A model generated the notes under the pieces. The model did no database searches. It saw only the letters and a program-made list of their open reading frames with translations, and had not been told where the DNA came from. A stretch of DNA of 42,000 bases from Gammaproteobacteria bacterium (GTDB taxonomy: Bacteria; Pseudomonadota; Gammaproteobacteria; Steroidobacterales; Steroidobacteraceae). The stretch's first letter is position 1, and the number at the start of each line of letters is the position of its first letter. Made by a program: the position numbers and the translations under genes. The stretch lies in contig JAHFSF010000003.1 in the NCBI GenBank assembly GCA_023265875.1, positions 1-42,000 of the forward strand, given 5' to 3'. Positions 9,921 through 18,296 of this stretch are shown piece by piece.

Positions 9921-11539
9921 GTGCTGTGCGCGACCTGCAGTTCGAGTTTCTGAACCGCCTGCATGACGCCGGTGCCTGGCACACCGGTCAGGTTGGGGCT
10001 GACCGCCTGCACGCTGCTGCCGCCGGCCCGATGACTGACCAGATAGGCGTGGAATTCGCCGGTCCGCGCTGCCGCAAATCCGAACAACAGGTTCACGATG
10101 CCACGCTCGCGCTGGCGTTGGTGGTTGACCCGCTCGTCGCAAAGCACGAACCAGCGGTCACCCGGTTCGCGGCAGGTGAAGGCACCCCGCTGATCCAGCG
10201 AGGCGAGGAACGAACCCACCTGCGCCGCCGCGCGCCGCCACGTCACGGCATCGTTTGCTTCGAACAGCATCCAGCGCGTGCCGCGCTCGATGCTGTTGAT
10301 GATCATCAGCGACAACCGCCGCGCCGGCAGCGAGCGCCAGTCCGCCGCCGCGGCGCCCCGCCCGGCCAGCGTACAGGCGACCGGCGCCGCGCGCCCCGGC
10401 CTCCGGATCGTCTGCACCGTGTTGACGCCGCAGGCCGCGAGCCGCTGGCGGGCCTCGTCATCGACGGCGCACAGTGGCCGCAATCCCGGGCGCAGGACCG
10501 AATCCTCGCCGCAGTTCGTGGACCAGACCGGCGACTGCTCGGCCGCGCGTGACAGCGTGCCGGCCACGGCTCCGCAGGGAGCGAATGCCTCGAACCGGCC
10601 GCGCAACTTGTCGTAGCCGAGCAGCCTCGGGAAGAACATGCAGGCAGTGTCGCTCGGCAGCGGCCAGTTGCGCATTTCCCCGAGCGCCTTCGTGGCCGTG
10701 TCCCAGGCCAGCGGCGGGTCGACGAAGAGCAGCGCCCGGCGCTTGCGGCAATAGCGGTTGGCGACCAGCAGCGTGCTCGCACCGACGTCCGACTCGCGCG
10801 CGAGCGGCGGGATGCAGAGCAGGTTGAATATATCAACCGCTTCCAGCGCGAACAGGCCGGTGCTGCGGGCGGCGGAACCGATCAGGTCGTAGTCGGATAG
10901 CGGGCCGCCGTCATCACCATCCGGATTGGAGGTAACGTAACCGGCGATTCCGTGCGGGTCGTTGCGCGGCGTCTGTTCGGGGCGCACGGGCGGGACCGCG
11001 TTCACGACCTTCACCAGCTGTGACTCGGCGAGCACCGGGACGACGTAGCGCGCGGCTTCCGGCCGCACCGACAGCCGGCGGTAGATTTCCTGGTCCTCGA
11101 TGTGCTCGGAGCCCGGCGTACGCACGCGCTGCAGCACCAGGTTGAAGCGATCGTCCTCGTTGTCGCCGATGCCGTCATAGTCAACCGCGGCGCGGAGGAA
11201 TTCGCGCGTTCCCGGCGCCAGCGCCTGCAGCTCGAGCCCACCGGCGCCCGCCGGCAACTGCAGCGTGCAGCAGCGCGCGCCGTTTGCCACCCGCACGACG
11301 ACCGCTGCGCGGCCGCCATTTTCGAAATACTGTTCGACCGCATAGGAAAGCGTGCTCGGCTGCCAGAGGCCGCCGAACACGCGCTGGAAGTCCGTGAAAC
11401 TGGCGAGCGGCACCGGCCGGTTGACCGGCCCGCGCAGACTGCGGCCAACGAAGGCAGTGATCGCCGTCGGCGCTTCGGCAATGGCCTGCTCGAAACCGGC
11501 TTCTTCGTGGACCTGTATGCCGGCCAGTCTTTCCGCCAC
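9917..11539 (-). CDS. Phage-type contractile tail sheath protein (orphan)
   Basis: This 540-residue protein has the layout of contractile tail sheath proteins of phages and phage-like injection systems. At the N-terminus there is a PGVYVEE-like strand (LAGIQVHEE) followed by APTAITAFVGRSLRGPVNRP and FTDFQRVFGG. The centre carries the subtilisin-like sheath region (YFENGGRAAVVVRVANG, then LLFVDPPLAWDTATKALGEM). The conserved C-terminal domain includes RGTRWMLFEAND (FEAND at 426-430), GDRWFVLCDERVN and a beta-strand-rich end. The GTG start has GGGAG six bases upstream (11546-11550). No tube, baseplate, spike, terminase or integrase gene lies in the window; the neighbours are a P-type ATPase and an EamA transporter. 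The frame is intact, which argues against a decayed prophage scrap, but whether it works with a system elsewhere is unknown. Confidence 0.87.
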   Translation of the reverse strand: MAERLAGIQVHEEAGFEQAIAEAPTAITAFVGRSLRGPVNRPVPLASFTDFQRVFGGLWQPSTLSYAVEQYFENGGRAAVVVRVANGARCCTLQLPAGAGGLELQALAPGTREFLRAAVDYDGIGDNEDDRFNLVLQRVRTPGSEHIEDQEIYRRLSVRPEAARYVVPVLAESQLVKVVNAVPPVRPEQTPRNDPHGIAGYVTSNPDGDDGGPLSDYDLIGSAARSTGLFALEAVDIFNLLCIPPLARESDVGASTLLVANRYCRKRRALLFVDPPLAWDTATKALGEMRNWPLPSDTACMFFPRLLGYDKLRGRFEAFAPCGAVAGTLSRAAEQSPVWSTNCGEDSVLRPGLRPLCAVDDEARQRLAACGVNTVQTIRRPGRAAPVACTLAGRGAAAADWRSLPARRLSLMIINSIERGTRWMLFEANDAVTWRRAAAQVGSFLASLDQRGAFTCREPGDRWFVLCDERVNHQRQRERGIVNLLFGFAAARTGEFHAYLVSHRAGGSSVQAVSPNLTGVPGTGVMQAVQKLELQVAHST

Positions 11540-11644
11540 CGGATACTCCCCTGCGTTTGCCGCAGATTATCACAGGCAACCCGCGCGGGCCCGGCTGGCT
11601 TATGCTGCCGGGCCCCGGCATTCAGCGGCGATCCACGCAGACAG

Positions 11645-12577
11645 ATGCACCAGCACAGCGGCCAATGGCGGCTCGGTTTCATGTTCTCCCTGACCACCGC
11701 GATGTTGTGGGGACTGCTGCCGATCGCGCTGAAAATCGCGCTCACCGGCATGGATGCCTGGACGATCTCGTGGTGGCGATTTGTCTTTTCGCTGCTGGTG
11801 CTCGGCGCATACCTCGCGTGGCGCGGCCAGTTGCCGCGCCTGCGCGGCGTGCCTCGCGCAGCCTGGAGATTGTTCGCCATCGCGCTCACGACCCTGCTCG
11901 CGAATTACCTGCTGTACCTGATCGGGCTTGACCACACGTCGCCGTCGATCGCGCAGGTCGTCATCCAGCTCGCGCCGCTCTCGCTGCTGCTCGGAGGCGT
12001 GTTCGTGCTCCGCGAGCGATTCGCGCCGCGCCAGTGGCTTGGCTTCATCGTGCTCGGAACCGGACTTCTGCTGTTTTTCAATCGCCGCCTGCCGGAGCTC
12101 GCACAACCGGCCAAAGGCCTCGGCTTCGGCGTCGCGTTGATGGTCATTGCCGCAGTCGCATGGGGCATCTACGGACTGGCGCAGAAGCGCCTGCTCGAGG
12201 TGTTCACGTCACGCCAGGTGCTGTGGATGCTCTATGCCGGCGCGACGGTCGCGCTGCTGCCCGCGGCGACGCCATCCGCCGTGCTGGGCCTGGACCCGTT
12301 GCAGCTCGCGATGCTCGGATTCTGCTGCGCCAATACGGTGATCGCCTACGGCGCCTTTGGCGAGGCGCTGCACCATTGGGATGTCTCGCGCGTCAGCGCA
12401 ATGCTGTCCACTGCGCCGCTGGTCACGGTCGGTTCCATGTGGCTGATCGGACGCGCCGGCTGGGACCTGCTCCCGGCCGAGGGACTCAATGCCCTCAGCA
12501 TCATCGGCGCACTGGCCGTGGTTGCCGGATCGATGACCTGTGCACTCACCGCGCGCAGCGCGGTCACCGCACCATAG
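11645..12577 (+). CDS. EamA/DMT-superfamily transporter
   Basis: This 310-residue inner-membrane protein consists of two tandem EamA halves with about ten predicted helices. The first half begins with FMFSLTTAMLWGLLPIALK and includes the WWRFVFSLLVLGAYLAWRG segment; a second repeat starts near ALMVIAAVAWGIYGLAQK. The family exports or imports small metabolites such as amino acids, nucleobases or drugs, and the substrate cannot be predicted here. The ATG at 11645 sits directly before the N-terminal membrane segment; the longer open frame upstream is antisense to the sheath gene. The gene is divergent from the sheath gene across about 105 bp and convergent with the L,D-transpeptidase gene. Confidence 0.9.
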   Translation: MHQHSGQWRLGFMFSLTTAMLWGLLPIALKIALTGMDAWTISWWRFVFSLLVLGAYLAWRGQLPRLRGVPRAAWRLFAIALTTLLANYLLYLIGLDHTSPSIAQVVIQLAPLSLLLGGVFVLRERFAPRQWLGFIVLGTGLLLFFNRRLPELAQPAKGLGFGVALMVIAAVAWGIYGLAQKRLLEVFTSRQVLWMLYAGATVALLPAATPSAVLGLDPLQLAMLGFCCANTVIAYGAFGEALHHWDVSRVSAMLSTAPLVTVGSMWLIGRAGWDLLPAEGLNALSIIGALAVVAGSMTCALTARSAVTAP

Positions 12578-12603
12578 TATTCAACGGCAGCCGCGACCCC
12601 GGA

Positions 12604-13809
12604 TCAGGGGCTTGCGCTTTGCTGTACCGCACCGCTGGTGGCCGCCGGCTTGTGGAATTCCGGCTCACCGGCGTACTGGTCGTCGACCCCGTCCCAGGTC
12701 GCGCCCGGCGGGATCGCATTGCGGACCCGCGGTGCTTGCGCGATTCGCGCCTCGAGACCCGGATGGCTGGCCGGGGCGACCGGCGTCGCGATGCCGCGCG
12801 GCTTCGCGGCCGCCTGCCGGATTGCTTCCCAGTCAATCGAATCCGCCTGCGCCGCAATCTTCTTCCAGCGCACTGCGCCGGGCTTTGCGGCTTTCTGGCG
12901 CAGCGCCTTTGGCACGTCGGACCAGTCGCGCTGGTCGTCGTCCTGCGGTTCATAGGCCTGCACCAGCAGTTCCTGGCTACGCCAGCCGAGCAGGTAGGGC
13001 TGATTGACCACGGTCACTTTCGTTCCGATCGGCACGGTTTCGAACAGGCCCTCGATATCTTCCGGATACAGCCGGATGCAACCATGGCTCGCGCGCATGC
13101 CGACGCCGGGCGGCTTGTTGGTGCCGTGGATCAGGTAGCTCGGCCAGCCAAGCCGGAACAGGTGACGGCCCAGCGGATTCTCCGGGCCGGGTGGCACCTT
13201 GGCGGGCAGCGGGTCGCCGTCCTTTTCATGCTCCTGCCGCACCGACACGGGGGGGATCCAGACCGGGTCCTTGACGCGCGCGATGACCTTGGTGCTGCCT
13301 TCAGGCGTCGCCCAGCCGACCTTGCCGATGCCGATCGGATGCGTGATCACCTCGACCGGCGCGCCTTTTTCGTGCTTCGGGAAATAGTAGAGCCGCATGG
13401 CAGCGAGATTGAGCACCACGCCCTCGCGAGGCGCGTCCGGCAATACGAATTCCGTCGGCAGCACGATGGTCGTGCCCTCGCCCGGCAGCCAGGGATCCAC
13501 GCCCGGGTTCGCACGGGCGATTTCCGTGAAGCCGATGTTGAAGCGCCGGGCAATGTCGGTCAGCGTGTCCTCGTGACGCGCAATGGTTACCTGCAGATGG
13601 CCGACGACGTCCTGGTCCGGAGTGATGATGAACCGGTGGGTCGCCGTGCCGAGCGGCAGCTCGGGCGCCGGCGCGGGCGCCACGGCCGCCGGCTTCTGGG
13701 CGGATTTCGGCGGCTTGTGCCAGAGCGACCCGAATGGCGCGCAGGCCGCGACCGCGAGCAGCAACGCGGGCAGGATGAGCAGCGTAAAGCGCGGCACGGG
13801 GCGGCACAT
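12604..13809 (-). CDS. L,D-transpeptidase (ErfK/YbiS/YkuD type) lipoprotein
   Basis: This 401-residue exported protein begins with a lipoprotein signal (LLILPALLLAVAAC, lipobox ending in Cys23), then a Pro/Ala-rich linker. A LysM-like peptidoglycan-binding segment (HEDTLTDIARRFNIGFTEIA) spans about residues 75-120. The YkuD catalytic domain follows, with HGTNKPPGVGMRASHGCIRL carrying the invariant His and the nucleophile Cys244. The enzyme should form 3-3 crosslinks in peptidoglycan or attach lipoproteins to it in the periplasm. About 120 C-terminal residues lie beyond the catalytic domain, are rich in Ala/Pro/Lys, and have no motif I recognise. It is convergent with the EamA transporter and lies downstream of the M13 peptidase on the same strand, separated by 67 bp. 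Confidence 0.93.
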   Translation of the reverse strand: MCRPVPRFTLLILPALLLAVAACAPFGSLWHKPPKSAQKPAAVAPAPAPELPLGTATHRFIITPDQDVVGHLQVTIARHEDTLTDIARRFNIGFTEIARANPGVDPWLPGEGTTIVLPTEFVLPDAPREGVVLNLAAMRLYYFPKHEKGAPVEVITHPIGIGKVGWATPEGSTKVIARVKDPVWIPPVSVRQEHEKDGDPLPAKVPPGPENPLGRHLFRLGWPSYLIHGTNKPPGVGMRASHGCIRLYPEDIEGLFETVPIGTKVTVVNQPYLLGWRSQELLVQAYEPQDDDQRDWSDVPKALRQKAAKPGAVRWKKIAAQADSIDWEAIRQAAAKPRGIATPVAPASHPGLEARIAQAPRVRNAIPPGATWDGVDDQYAGEPEFHKPAATSGAVQQSASP

Positions 13810-13876
13810 GGCCCGGCATTATCCACGCAAAGCGCTGCCCGCCACCACCCTCCGGCAGCGATGCTGGCCTGAACCC

Positions 13877-15904
13877 CTACCAGATCCTCACGCGCTCAGC
13901 CGCCGGACGCCACAGCCGGTCGCCCTCCCGCACGCCGAAGGCCGCATAAAACTCGTCCATGTTGGCGACGACGCCATTGGCGCGGAATTCGCTGGGCGCA
14001 TGCGGATCCCCGAGCACGATTTCACGCATCAGCCCTTCGCGCCACTTCGTGCGCCACGCCTGCGCGTAACCCAGGAAAAAACGCTGCGCGCCGGTGTAGC
14101 CGTCAATGACCGGAGCCTCCGCCCCGGCCAGCGAATCGCGGTAAGCGCCGTAGGAAACTGCCGCTCCCGACAGGTCGCCGATATTCTCGCCGAGCGTGAG
14201 CTCGCCATTGACGTTGAGTCCCGGCAGTGCCGTGAAGGCAGAGTACTGCCGCACCAGCCCGTCCGCGCGCTGTTTGAATTTCTCGTTGTCCTCGGGCGTC
14301 CACCAGTCCCTGAGGTTGCCGTCACCGTCGTACTGGCGTCCCCGGTCGTCGAAGCCGTGGCTGATCTCATGGCCGATGACCGAGCCGATTGCGCCGTAGT
14401 TGACGGCATCGTCGGCCTGCATGTTGAACAGCGGCGGCTGCAGGAACGCGGCCGGGAACACGATTTCGTTGTTGGTTGGCAGGTAATAGGCGTTGACGGT
14501 CTGCGGCGTCATGAACCACTCGTCCGGATCCTTCGGCTGGCCGGCGCGCGCCGCCTGCCAGTTCCATTCGAACTGGTTGGCACGCATGACGTTGCCCAGC
14601 AGGTCGTCACGGTGGACCTCGAGCCCGGTGTAGTCACGCCACTTGTCCGGGTAGGCGATCTTGACGCGGATTTTCGCGAGCTTGGCATGGGCTTCTGCTC
14701 TGGTCGGCGCGCTCATCCAGTCGAGCGCATCGATGCCGCGATCGAATGCGGCCAGCAGGTTGCGGACCAGCTGGTCCATCCGCGCTTTTGCCTCGGGCGG
14801 GAAATGCCGCGCGACGTATTCGGCGCCGATTGCCTCGCCCATCGCGCCGTCCACCTCCTGGACTGCGCGCTTCCAGCGCGGCCGCAGGGTCTCGGTGCCG
14901 CGCAGCGTGCGCGAGTTGAAGTCGAAAGAAGCATCGACGAATGCCGCCGGCAACAGCCGCGCATAGGCGCCAATCGTCCGCACCTTCAGGTAATCCTTCC
15001 ACACCGCCAGGTCCGCCGAGCCCACGTAGCCGCCCAGCGCCGTCGCATAGGTCGGCTGGCGGATGATGAAGTCGCCCGGCGGCAGGCCGGATGCGGCATG
15101 GAACGCACGCCAGTCGAAGGCAGGCGCAAGCTGCGCCGCCGATTCGAGCCCATGGCGGTTATAGGTCGCGATGGGATCCCGGTTCTGGACCGGCGTCCAC
15201 TGGTCATGCGCCAGGCTGGTTTCGAGTTCCAGGATCTTCGCGGCGCGTCCAGCGCCGTCCTGTTCGCCGGCAAGCGTCAGGAGCTTCGCCAGATAGTCGA
15301 CATACTTGCGCCGGAATTCGACGTAGGTGGGCTCCTCTTTCAGGAAATAGTCGCGATCCGGCAGCCCGAGGCCCGACTGGCTGAAATACGCGACGTTATG
15401 GGTCGATTTGCGTGCATCGGGATAAACGTTGATGCCGATCGGCACATCGATGCCGAGGCCCTGCGCGCGGCCGAAGAATTCTGCGAGCGCCTGCGGGCCA
15501 TCGATCGCGGCAATCTCCGCAAACAGCGGTGCCAGCGGCGCGATGCCGCGCTCGTCGACCTGCTTTTCGTCCATGAAGCTCGTGTACATGTCGCCGAGCC
15601 GGCGCATCCCGGGTGCCGCCGCATCCCCGGCGGCGGCAGCCTCCAGCAGGATCACGTGCACGTCTTCCTGAGACTTCTCGAACAGCATGATGCCGATGCC
15701 CGCGCTTGCGTATTCCGCCGGGAATGGCGTGTTGGCAAGCCAGGTGCCGTTGACGTAGCGGAACAGGTCGTCCTGCGGGCGCACGTTCCTGTCCATCGCG
15801 GCAGAGTCGATGCCGGACACCTGCGTCTCGTCCGGGACCGCGGCCGCAGACCCGGCGGTCAGCGCGGCAAGCATCAGGACCTTCAATGCAGTGCGAAGGG
15901 ACAT
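13877..15904 (-). CDS. M13 (neprilysin/PepO) family zinc metallopeptidase
   Basis: This 675-residue exported endopeptidase has a Sec signal peptide (MSLRTALKVLMLAALTAGSA, cleavage probably after AAA near residue 20). The mature N-terminus has the M13 signature DDLFRYVNGTWL. The substrate-binding motif NAYYLPTNNEIVFPA precedes the zinc site HEISH (512-516), and the third ligand lies in GENIGDLSG. The protein ends RVRIW, matching the usual terminal Trp of the family. It should cleave short peptides in the periplasm. ATG 15904 is chosen because it starts the signal peptide and has GGGAGAG just upstream; the frame extends 28 codons further without a better start. Upstream of it lies a probable small RNA ending in a terminator at 15998-16026, so the peptidase probably has its own promoter in the 90 bp between. 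Confidence 0.94.
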   Translation of the reverse strand: MSLRTALKVLMLAALTAGSAAAVPDETQVSGIDSAAMDRNVRPQDDLFRYVNGTWLANTPFPAEYASAGIGIMLFEKSQEDVHVILLEAAAAGDAAAPGMRRLGDMYTSFMDEKQVDERGIAPLAPLFAEIAAIDGPQALAEFFGRAQGLGIDVPIGINVYPDARKSTHNVAYFSQSGLGLPDRDYFLKEEPTYVEFRRKYVDYLAKLLTLAGEQDGAGRAAKILELETSLAHDQWTPVQNRDPIATYNRHGLESAAQLAPAFDWRAFHAASGLPPGDFIIRQPTYATALGGYVGSADLAVWKDYLKVRTIGAYARLLPAAFVDASFDFNSRTLRGTETLRPRWKRAVQEVDGAMGEAIGAEYVARHFPPEAKARMDQLVRNLLAAFDRGIDALDWMSAPTRAEAHAKLAKIRVKIAYPDKWRDYTGLEVHRDDLLGNVMRANQFEWNWQAARAGQPKDPDEWFMTPQTVNAYYLPTNNEIVFPAAFLQPPLFNMQADDAVNYGAIGSVIGHEISHGFDDRGRQYDGDGNLRDWWTPEDNEKFKQRADGLVRQYSAFTALPGLNVNGELTLGENIGDLSGAAVSYGAYRDSLAGAEAPVIDGYTGAQRFFLGYAQAWRTKWREGLMREIVLGDPHAPSEFRANGVVANMDEFYAAFGVREGDRLWRPAAERVRIW

Positions 15905-15997
15905 CGCTTCTCTCCCGGCATTCGAGGGGCGCGCAGTATAAGGCAGCCTGCCGACCGGCAGGCTCCGCGGCGCGACGAAGCGTTCCACCGGCGGGAC

Positions 15998-16026
15998 AAA
16001 AAAAGCCCCGGGATTTCGCCCGGGGC
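15998..16026 (-). terminator. Rho-independent terminator (leftward)
   Basis: A perfect 8-bp stem, GCCCCGGG (16005-16012) with CCCGGGGC (16019-16026) and a six-base loop, is flanked on the plus strand by seven A (15998-16004). On the minus strand this reads as a GC hairpin followed by T7. It lies upstream of the M13 peptidase, so it ends a transcript that starts to its right, here assigned to the candidate small RNA. Confidence 0.85.
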
Positions 16027-16095
16027 CGGAAGAGCGGACATTCGGTGAAGGGAAGGAAGTCCGCTAGGGGATACTGACGCAGGAGGGAGAAACTT
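15998..16095 (-). ncRNA. Candidate small regulatory RNA with C-rich loops
   Basis: No gene explains a strong intrinsic terminator that reads leftward here, since the next gene to the right (greB) is on the plus strand. Read on the minus strand, the about 98-nt segment contains, in order: an unpaired pyrimidine stretch TTTCTCCCTCCTGCG; a stem AGCGGAC/GTCCGCT (16059-16065 with 16033-16039) whose 19-nt loop holds TTCCTTCCCTTCACC; and an 8-bp terminator hairpin followed by seven T. TAATCT at 16102-16107 could be a -10 box, giving a start near 16095; no convincing -35 is visible. C-rich loops complementary to Shine-Dalgarno sequences are known from Hfq-dependent RNAs, for example sX13 of Xanthomonas. 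Homology to sX13 is not claimed. It could instead be the leader of the peptidase gene ended by attenuation. Confidence 0.55.
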
Positions 16096-16206
16096 CTTTG
16101 CAGATTAGCCCCCGCCGCCGCCAGCGACTGTGAAACAGGGCACATTTTCGGGCGCATCCGGAACTGCCGTCCGCCGCCTCGAGGACGGTGGCAGGGCTGA
16201 CGAAGC

Positions 16207-16237
16207 TTTTCCATGCTGTGCTGGAAAACCTTATCAT
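16207..16237 (+). promoter_or_regulatory. Possible greB promoter with inverted repeat
   Basis: TATCAT (16232-16237) matches five of six bases of a sigma-70 -10 box, and TTTCCA (16208-16213) is a weak -35 at 18-bp spacing. The -35 lies inside a perfect 7-bp inverted repeat, TTTTCCA (16207-16213) and TGGAAAA (16222-16228), which could be an operator or simply a hairpin. The 363-bp gap 15905-16267 otherwise holds the small-RNA candidate; I see no gene in the rest. Confidence 0.35.
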
Positions 16238-16267
16238 TCAGCGAGTTGAAGACCCGGAATAACCGAC

Positions 16268-16774
16268 ATGCCAGGCCCCAGGCCACGACTCCGCAGCGGC
16301 TCCAAGTACGTGACGCCCGCGGGCGCAAGAAGGCTGCGCGCGGAGCTCGACCAGCTGTGGAAGGTCGAGCGACCGTCGGTCACGCAGGCGGTCGCCGAGG
16401 CCGCCGCCCAGGGTGATCGCTCGGAGAACGCCGAATACATCTACGGCAAACGCAGGCTGCGTGAAATCGACCGGCGCGTGCGATTCCTGCGCGAGCGGCT
16501 CGACGGGATGATCGTCGTGTCGCAACCACCCGGCGACCGGACGCGAGTGTTCTTCGGCGCATGGGTCACGATCGTCGACGGATCGGGCACGCGCCGGCGC
16601 CATCGCATCGTCGGCCCCGATGAATTCGACCAGGGAAGCGGTTACATCAGCATGGATTCGCCGCTTGGTCGTGCCCTGCTCGGCAAGCGCATCGGGGACG
16701 AGCTTGAAATCAAACTGCCGACCGGAACGATCAATGTGTCCGTGACATCGATCGTGTACCCGCCCCCCGACTGA
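16268..16774 (+). CDS. greB: Transcription elongation factor GreB
   Basis: This 168-residue protein is a Gre factor. The N-terminal coiled coil (about residues 12-85) carries the acidic tip region GDRSENAEYIYGKRRLREID, where the Asp-x-x-x-Glu pair coordinates the catalytic Mg2+ in the RNA polymerase active site. The C-terminal FKBP-like domain follows (VFFGAWVTIVDGSGTRRRHRIVG). The YIYGKRRLREIDRRVRFL form and the KYVTPAGARRL start favour GreB over GreA. It enters the secondary channel of backtracked polymerase and stimulates transcript cleavage. The ATG has GGAA nine bases upstream. It is transcribed alone and converges on the homospermidine synthase gene, 15 bp away. Confidence 0.93.
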   Translation: MPGPRPRLRSGSKYVTPAGARRLRAELDQLWKVERPSVTQAVAEAAAQGDRSENAEYIYGKRRLREIDRRVRFLRERLDGMIVVSQPPGDRTRVFFGAWVTIVDGSGTRRRHRIVGPDEFDQGSGYISMDSPLGRALLGKRIGDELEIKLPTGTINVSVTSIVYPPPD

Positions 16775-16789
16775 CCGACGCGAGCTGGC

Positions 16790-18208
16790 TCAGACGCGGA
16801 TATTCCTGAACTGCCAGGGATCGGCCTCGTCGAGGTCTTCCGGAAACAGCCGCCCGCGATCGAACAGCGGCGTCCAGTCGGTGTAACGGCCGACGACCGG
16901 CCCGAGATACGGCATGCAGATCTCGAGATTGCGGCGAAAGTCGATGTCATCCGGTTCGACGACGCCCATCGCCGGATTCTCGATGGCCCAGATCATGCCC
17001 GATAACGCCGAGACGGTGACCTGCAGCGACGTGGCGCTGTTATAGGGAGCGAGCTGGCGGGCCTCTCCGATCGAGAGCTGCGAGCCGTACCAGTAGGCGT
17101 TCTTCGCATGCCCGGCCAGCAGGACGCCGAGTTCGTCGAAGCCGGACGTGATGTCGTCCATCATGATCCGCTTGCTGTCCTGCTGGTGATAGTTGCGCCC
17201 GCAGAATTCGTGCACTGACAGCACCGCATTGTCGGATGGATGGTAGGCGTAGTGAACCGTGGGCCGGTAAACCGCACGGTCGTTCTGGCGGACCGTGAGG
17301 AAATCCGAAATCGAGATCGATTCGCCGTGCGTGATCAGGAAGCCGTGGAAATGCCCTGCCATTGGCGTCCACGTGCGCACGCGCGTCGCGCAGCCGGGCT
17401 GCACCAGGAAAATCGCGCTCTTGCGCCCGAAATCGTGCTGGCGACCGTCGCGCGGGAAATGCCGCTCGTGCGTGCCCCAGCCGAGCTCGGCGGGCTGGCT
17501 GCCCTCGCTGACAAAGCCGTCGACCGACCACGTATTCACGAATTCGCCCGGCATTTTCGGCCGGTTCGAAACCTGCGTGTCGCGTTCAGCGATGTGGATG
17601 ACCTTGACCCCGAGCTCCATCGCGAGCCTCGCCCACTCCTCGCGGTTCGCGGGTATCGCCGCGCTGTGGCCGGTGTCGGTTGCGACATCGAGCAGCGCCT
17701 GCTTGACGAAATGCGACACCAGGCCGGGGTTGGCGCCATGCGTCACGACCGCGGTCGGCCCGTTCCTGCAGGCCTTGGCGAGCTCGAGCACTTCCTCGCG
17801 CAGCGCGTAATTGGTCCGGCGGCTCGCCGGGATGTTCGGATCCGTGTAGCCGCCCGGCCAGGGCTCGATGCAGGTGTCGAGATACAGCGCACCTTTTTCA
17901 TGGCACAGTTTCATCAGCGCGATGCTGGATACATCGACCGACAGGTTCAGCAGGAAGTCGCCGCGCCCGACCAGCGGATCCAGCACATGACGGTAATTCT
18001 CGCGGGTCAGCGGGTGGTTGACGAACTTGATCCCGAAGGCTTCGGCCTCCTGGCGGCCCGCGTCGTCGGCAGTCACGATCGTGATGCGATCGGCCGTCAG
18101 GCCCCCGACATGGCGCATGATCAGGGGCAGGACACCCTGGCCAATGCTGCCGAAACCGATGAAAATCAGGCGGCCGGGGAAGTGCGTATGGATCGTGTGC
18201 TGGGTCAT
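16790..18208 (-). CDS. hss: Homospermidine synthase
   Basis: This 472-residue protein is a bacterial homospermidine synthase, which transfers a 4-aminobutyl group from one putrescine to another in an NAD-dependent reaction. The N-terminus has a Rossmann dinucleotide fold (RLIFIGFGSIGQGVLPL). Further family segments are LYLDTCIEPWPGGYTDP, VVTHGANPGLVSHFVKQAL, and RTWTPMAGHFHGFLITHGES. The length matches the family (about 470-480 residues). The gene is divergent from the YjdF-like gene across 88 bp. The nearby speA gene could supply agmatine as a precursor of putrescine, so the two suggest a homospermidine-based polyamine pool; the agmatine-to-putrescine enzymes are not in the window. Confidence 0.93.
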   Translation of the reverse strand: MTQHTIHTHFPGRLIFIGFGSIGQGVLPLIMRHVGGLTADRITIVTADDAGRQEAEAFGIKFVNHPLTRENYRHVLDPLVGRGDFLLNLSVDVSSIALMKLCHEKGALYLDTCIEPWPGGYTDPNIPASRRTNYALREEVLELAKACRNGPTAVVTHGANPGLVSHFVKQALLDVATDTGHSAAIPANREEWARLAMELGVKVIHIAERDTQVSNRPKMPGEFVNTWSVDGFVSEGSQPAELGWGTHERHFPRDGRQHDFGRKSAIFLVQPGCATRVRTWTPMAGHFHGFLITHGESISISDFLTVRQNDRAVYRPTVHYAYHPSDNAVLSVHEFCGRNYHQQDSKRIMMDDITSGFDELGVLLAGHAKNAYWYGSQLSIGEARQLAPYNSATSLQVTVSALSGMIWAIENPAMGVVEPDDIDFRRNLEICMPYLGPVVGRYTDWTPLFDRGRLFPEDLDEADPWQFRNIRV

Positions 18209-18296
18209 GATGCGAAATATTCCGGTTCAGTTCTCCGCGACGCGGCAGAATGTACCGTAAATCGCCCCGCTTGTGGCCGGCCACGGCGGGACAAGA

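Noticed and set aside
9917-11539. Prophage or genomic island around the tail sheath gene
   Set aside because: Searched both sides for tube, baseplate, integrase, attachment repeats or a tRNA; none seen, and base composition looks like that of the neighbours.
13583-16048. Plus-strand open frame of 821 codons across the M13 peptidase and L,D-transpeptidase genes
   Set aside because: It is antisense to the M13 peptidase, whose signal peptide, HEISH and GENIGD motifs are clear. The translation is Arg/Ala/Val-rich with no domain, as expected for a GC-rich shadow frame.
18273-18284. Perfect palindrome GTGGCCGGCCAC as an operator between hss and the YjdF-like gene
   Set aside because: Only 12 bases of G/C-rich sequence, which is expected by chance in this composition; no paired promoter elements clearly fit it.
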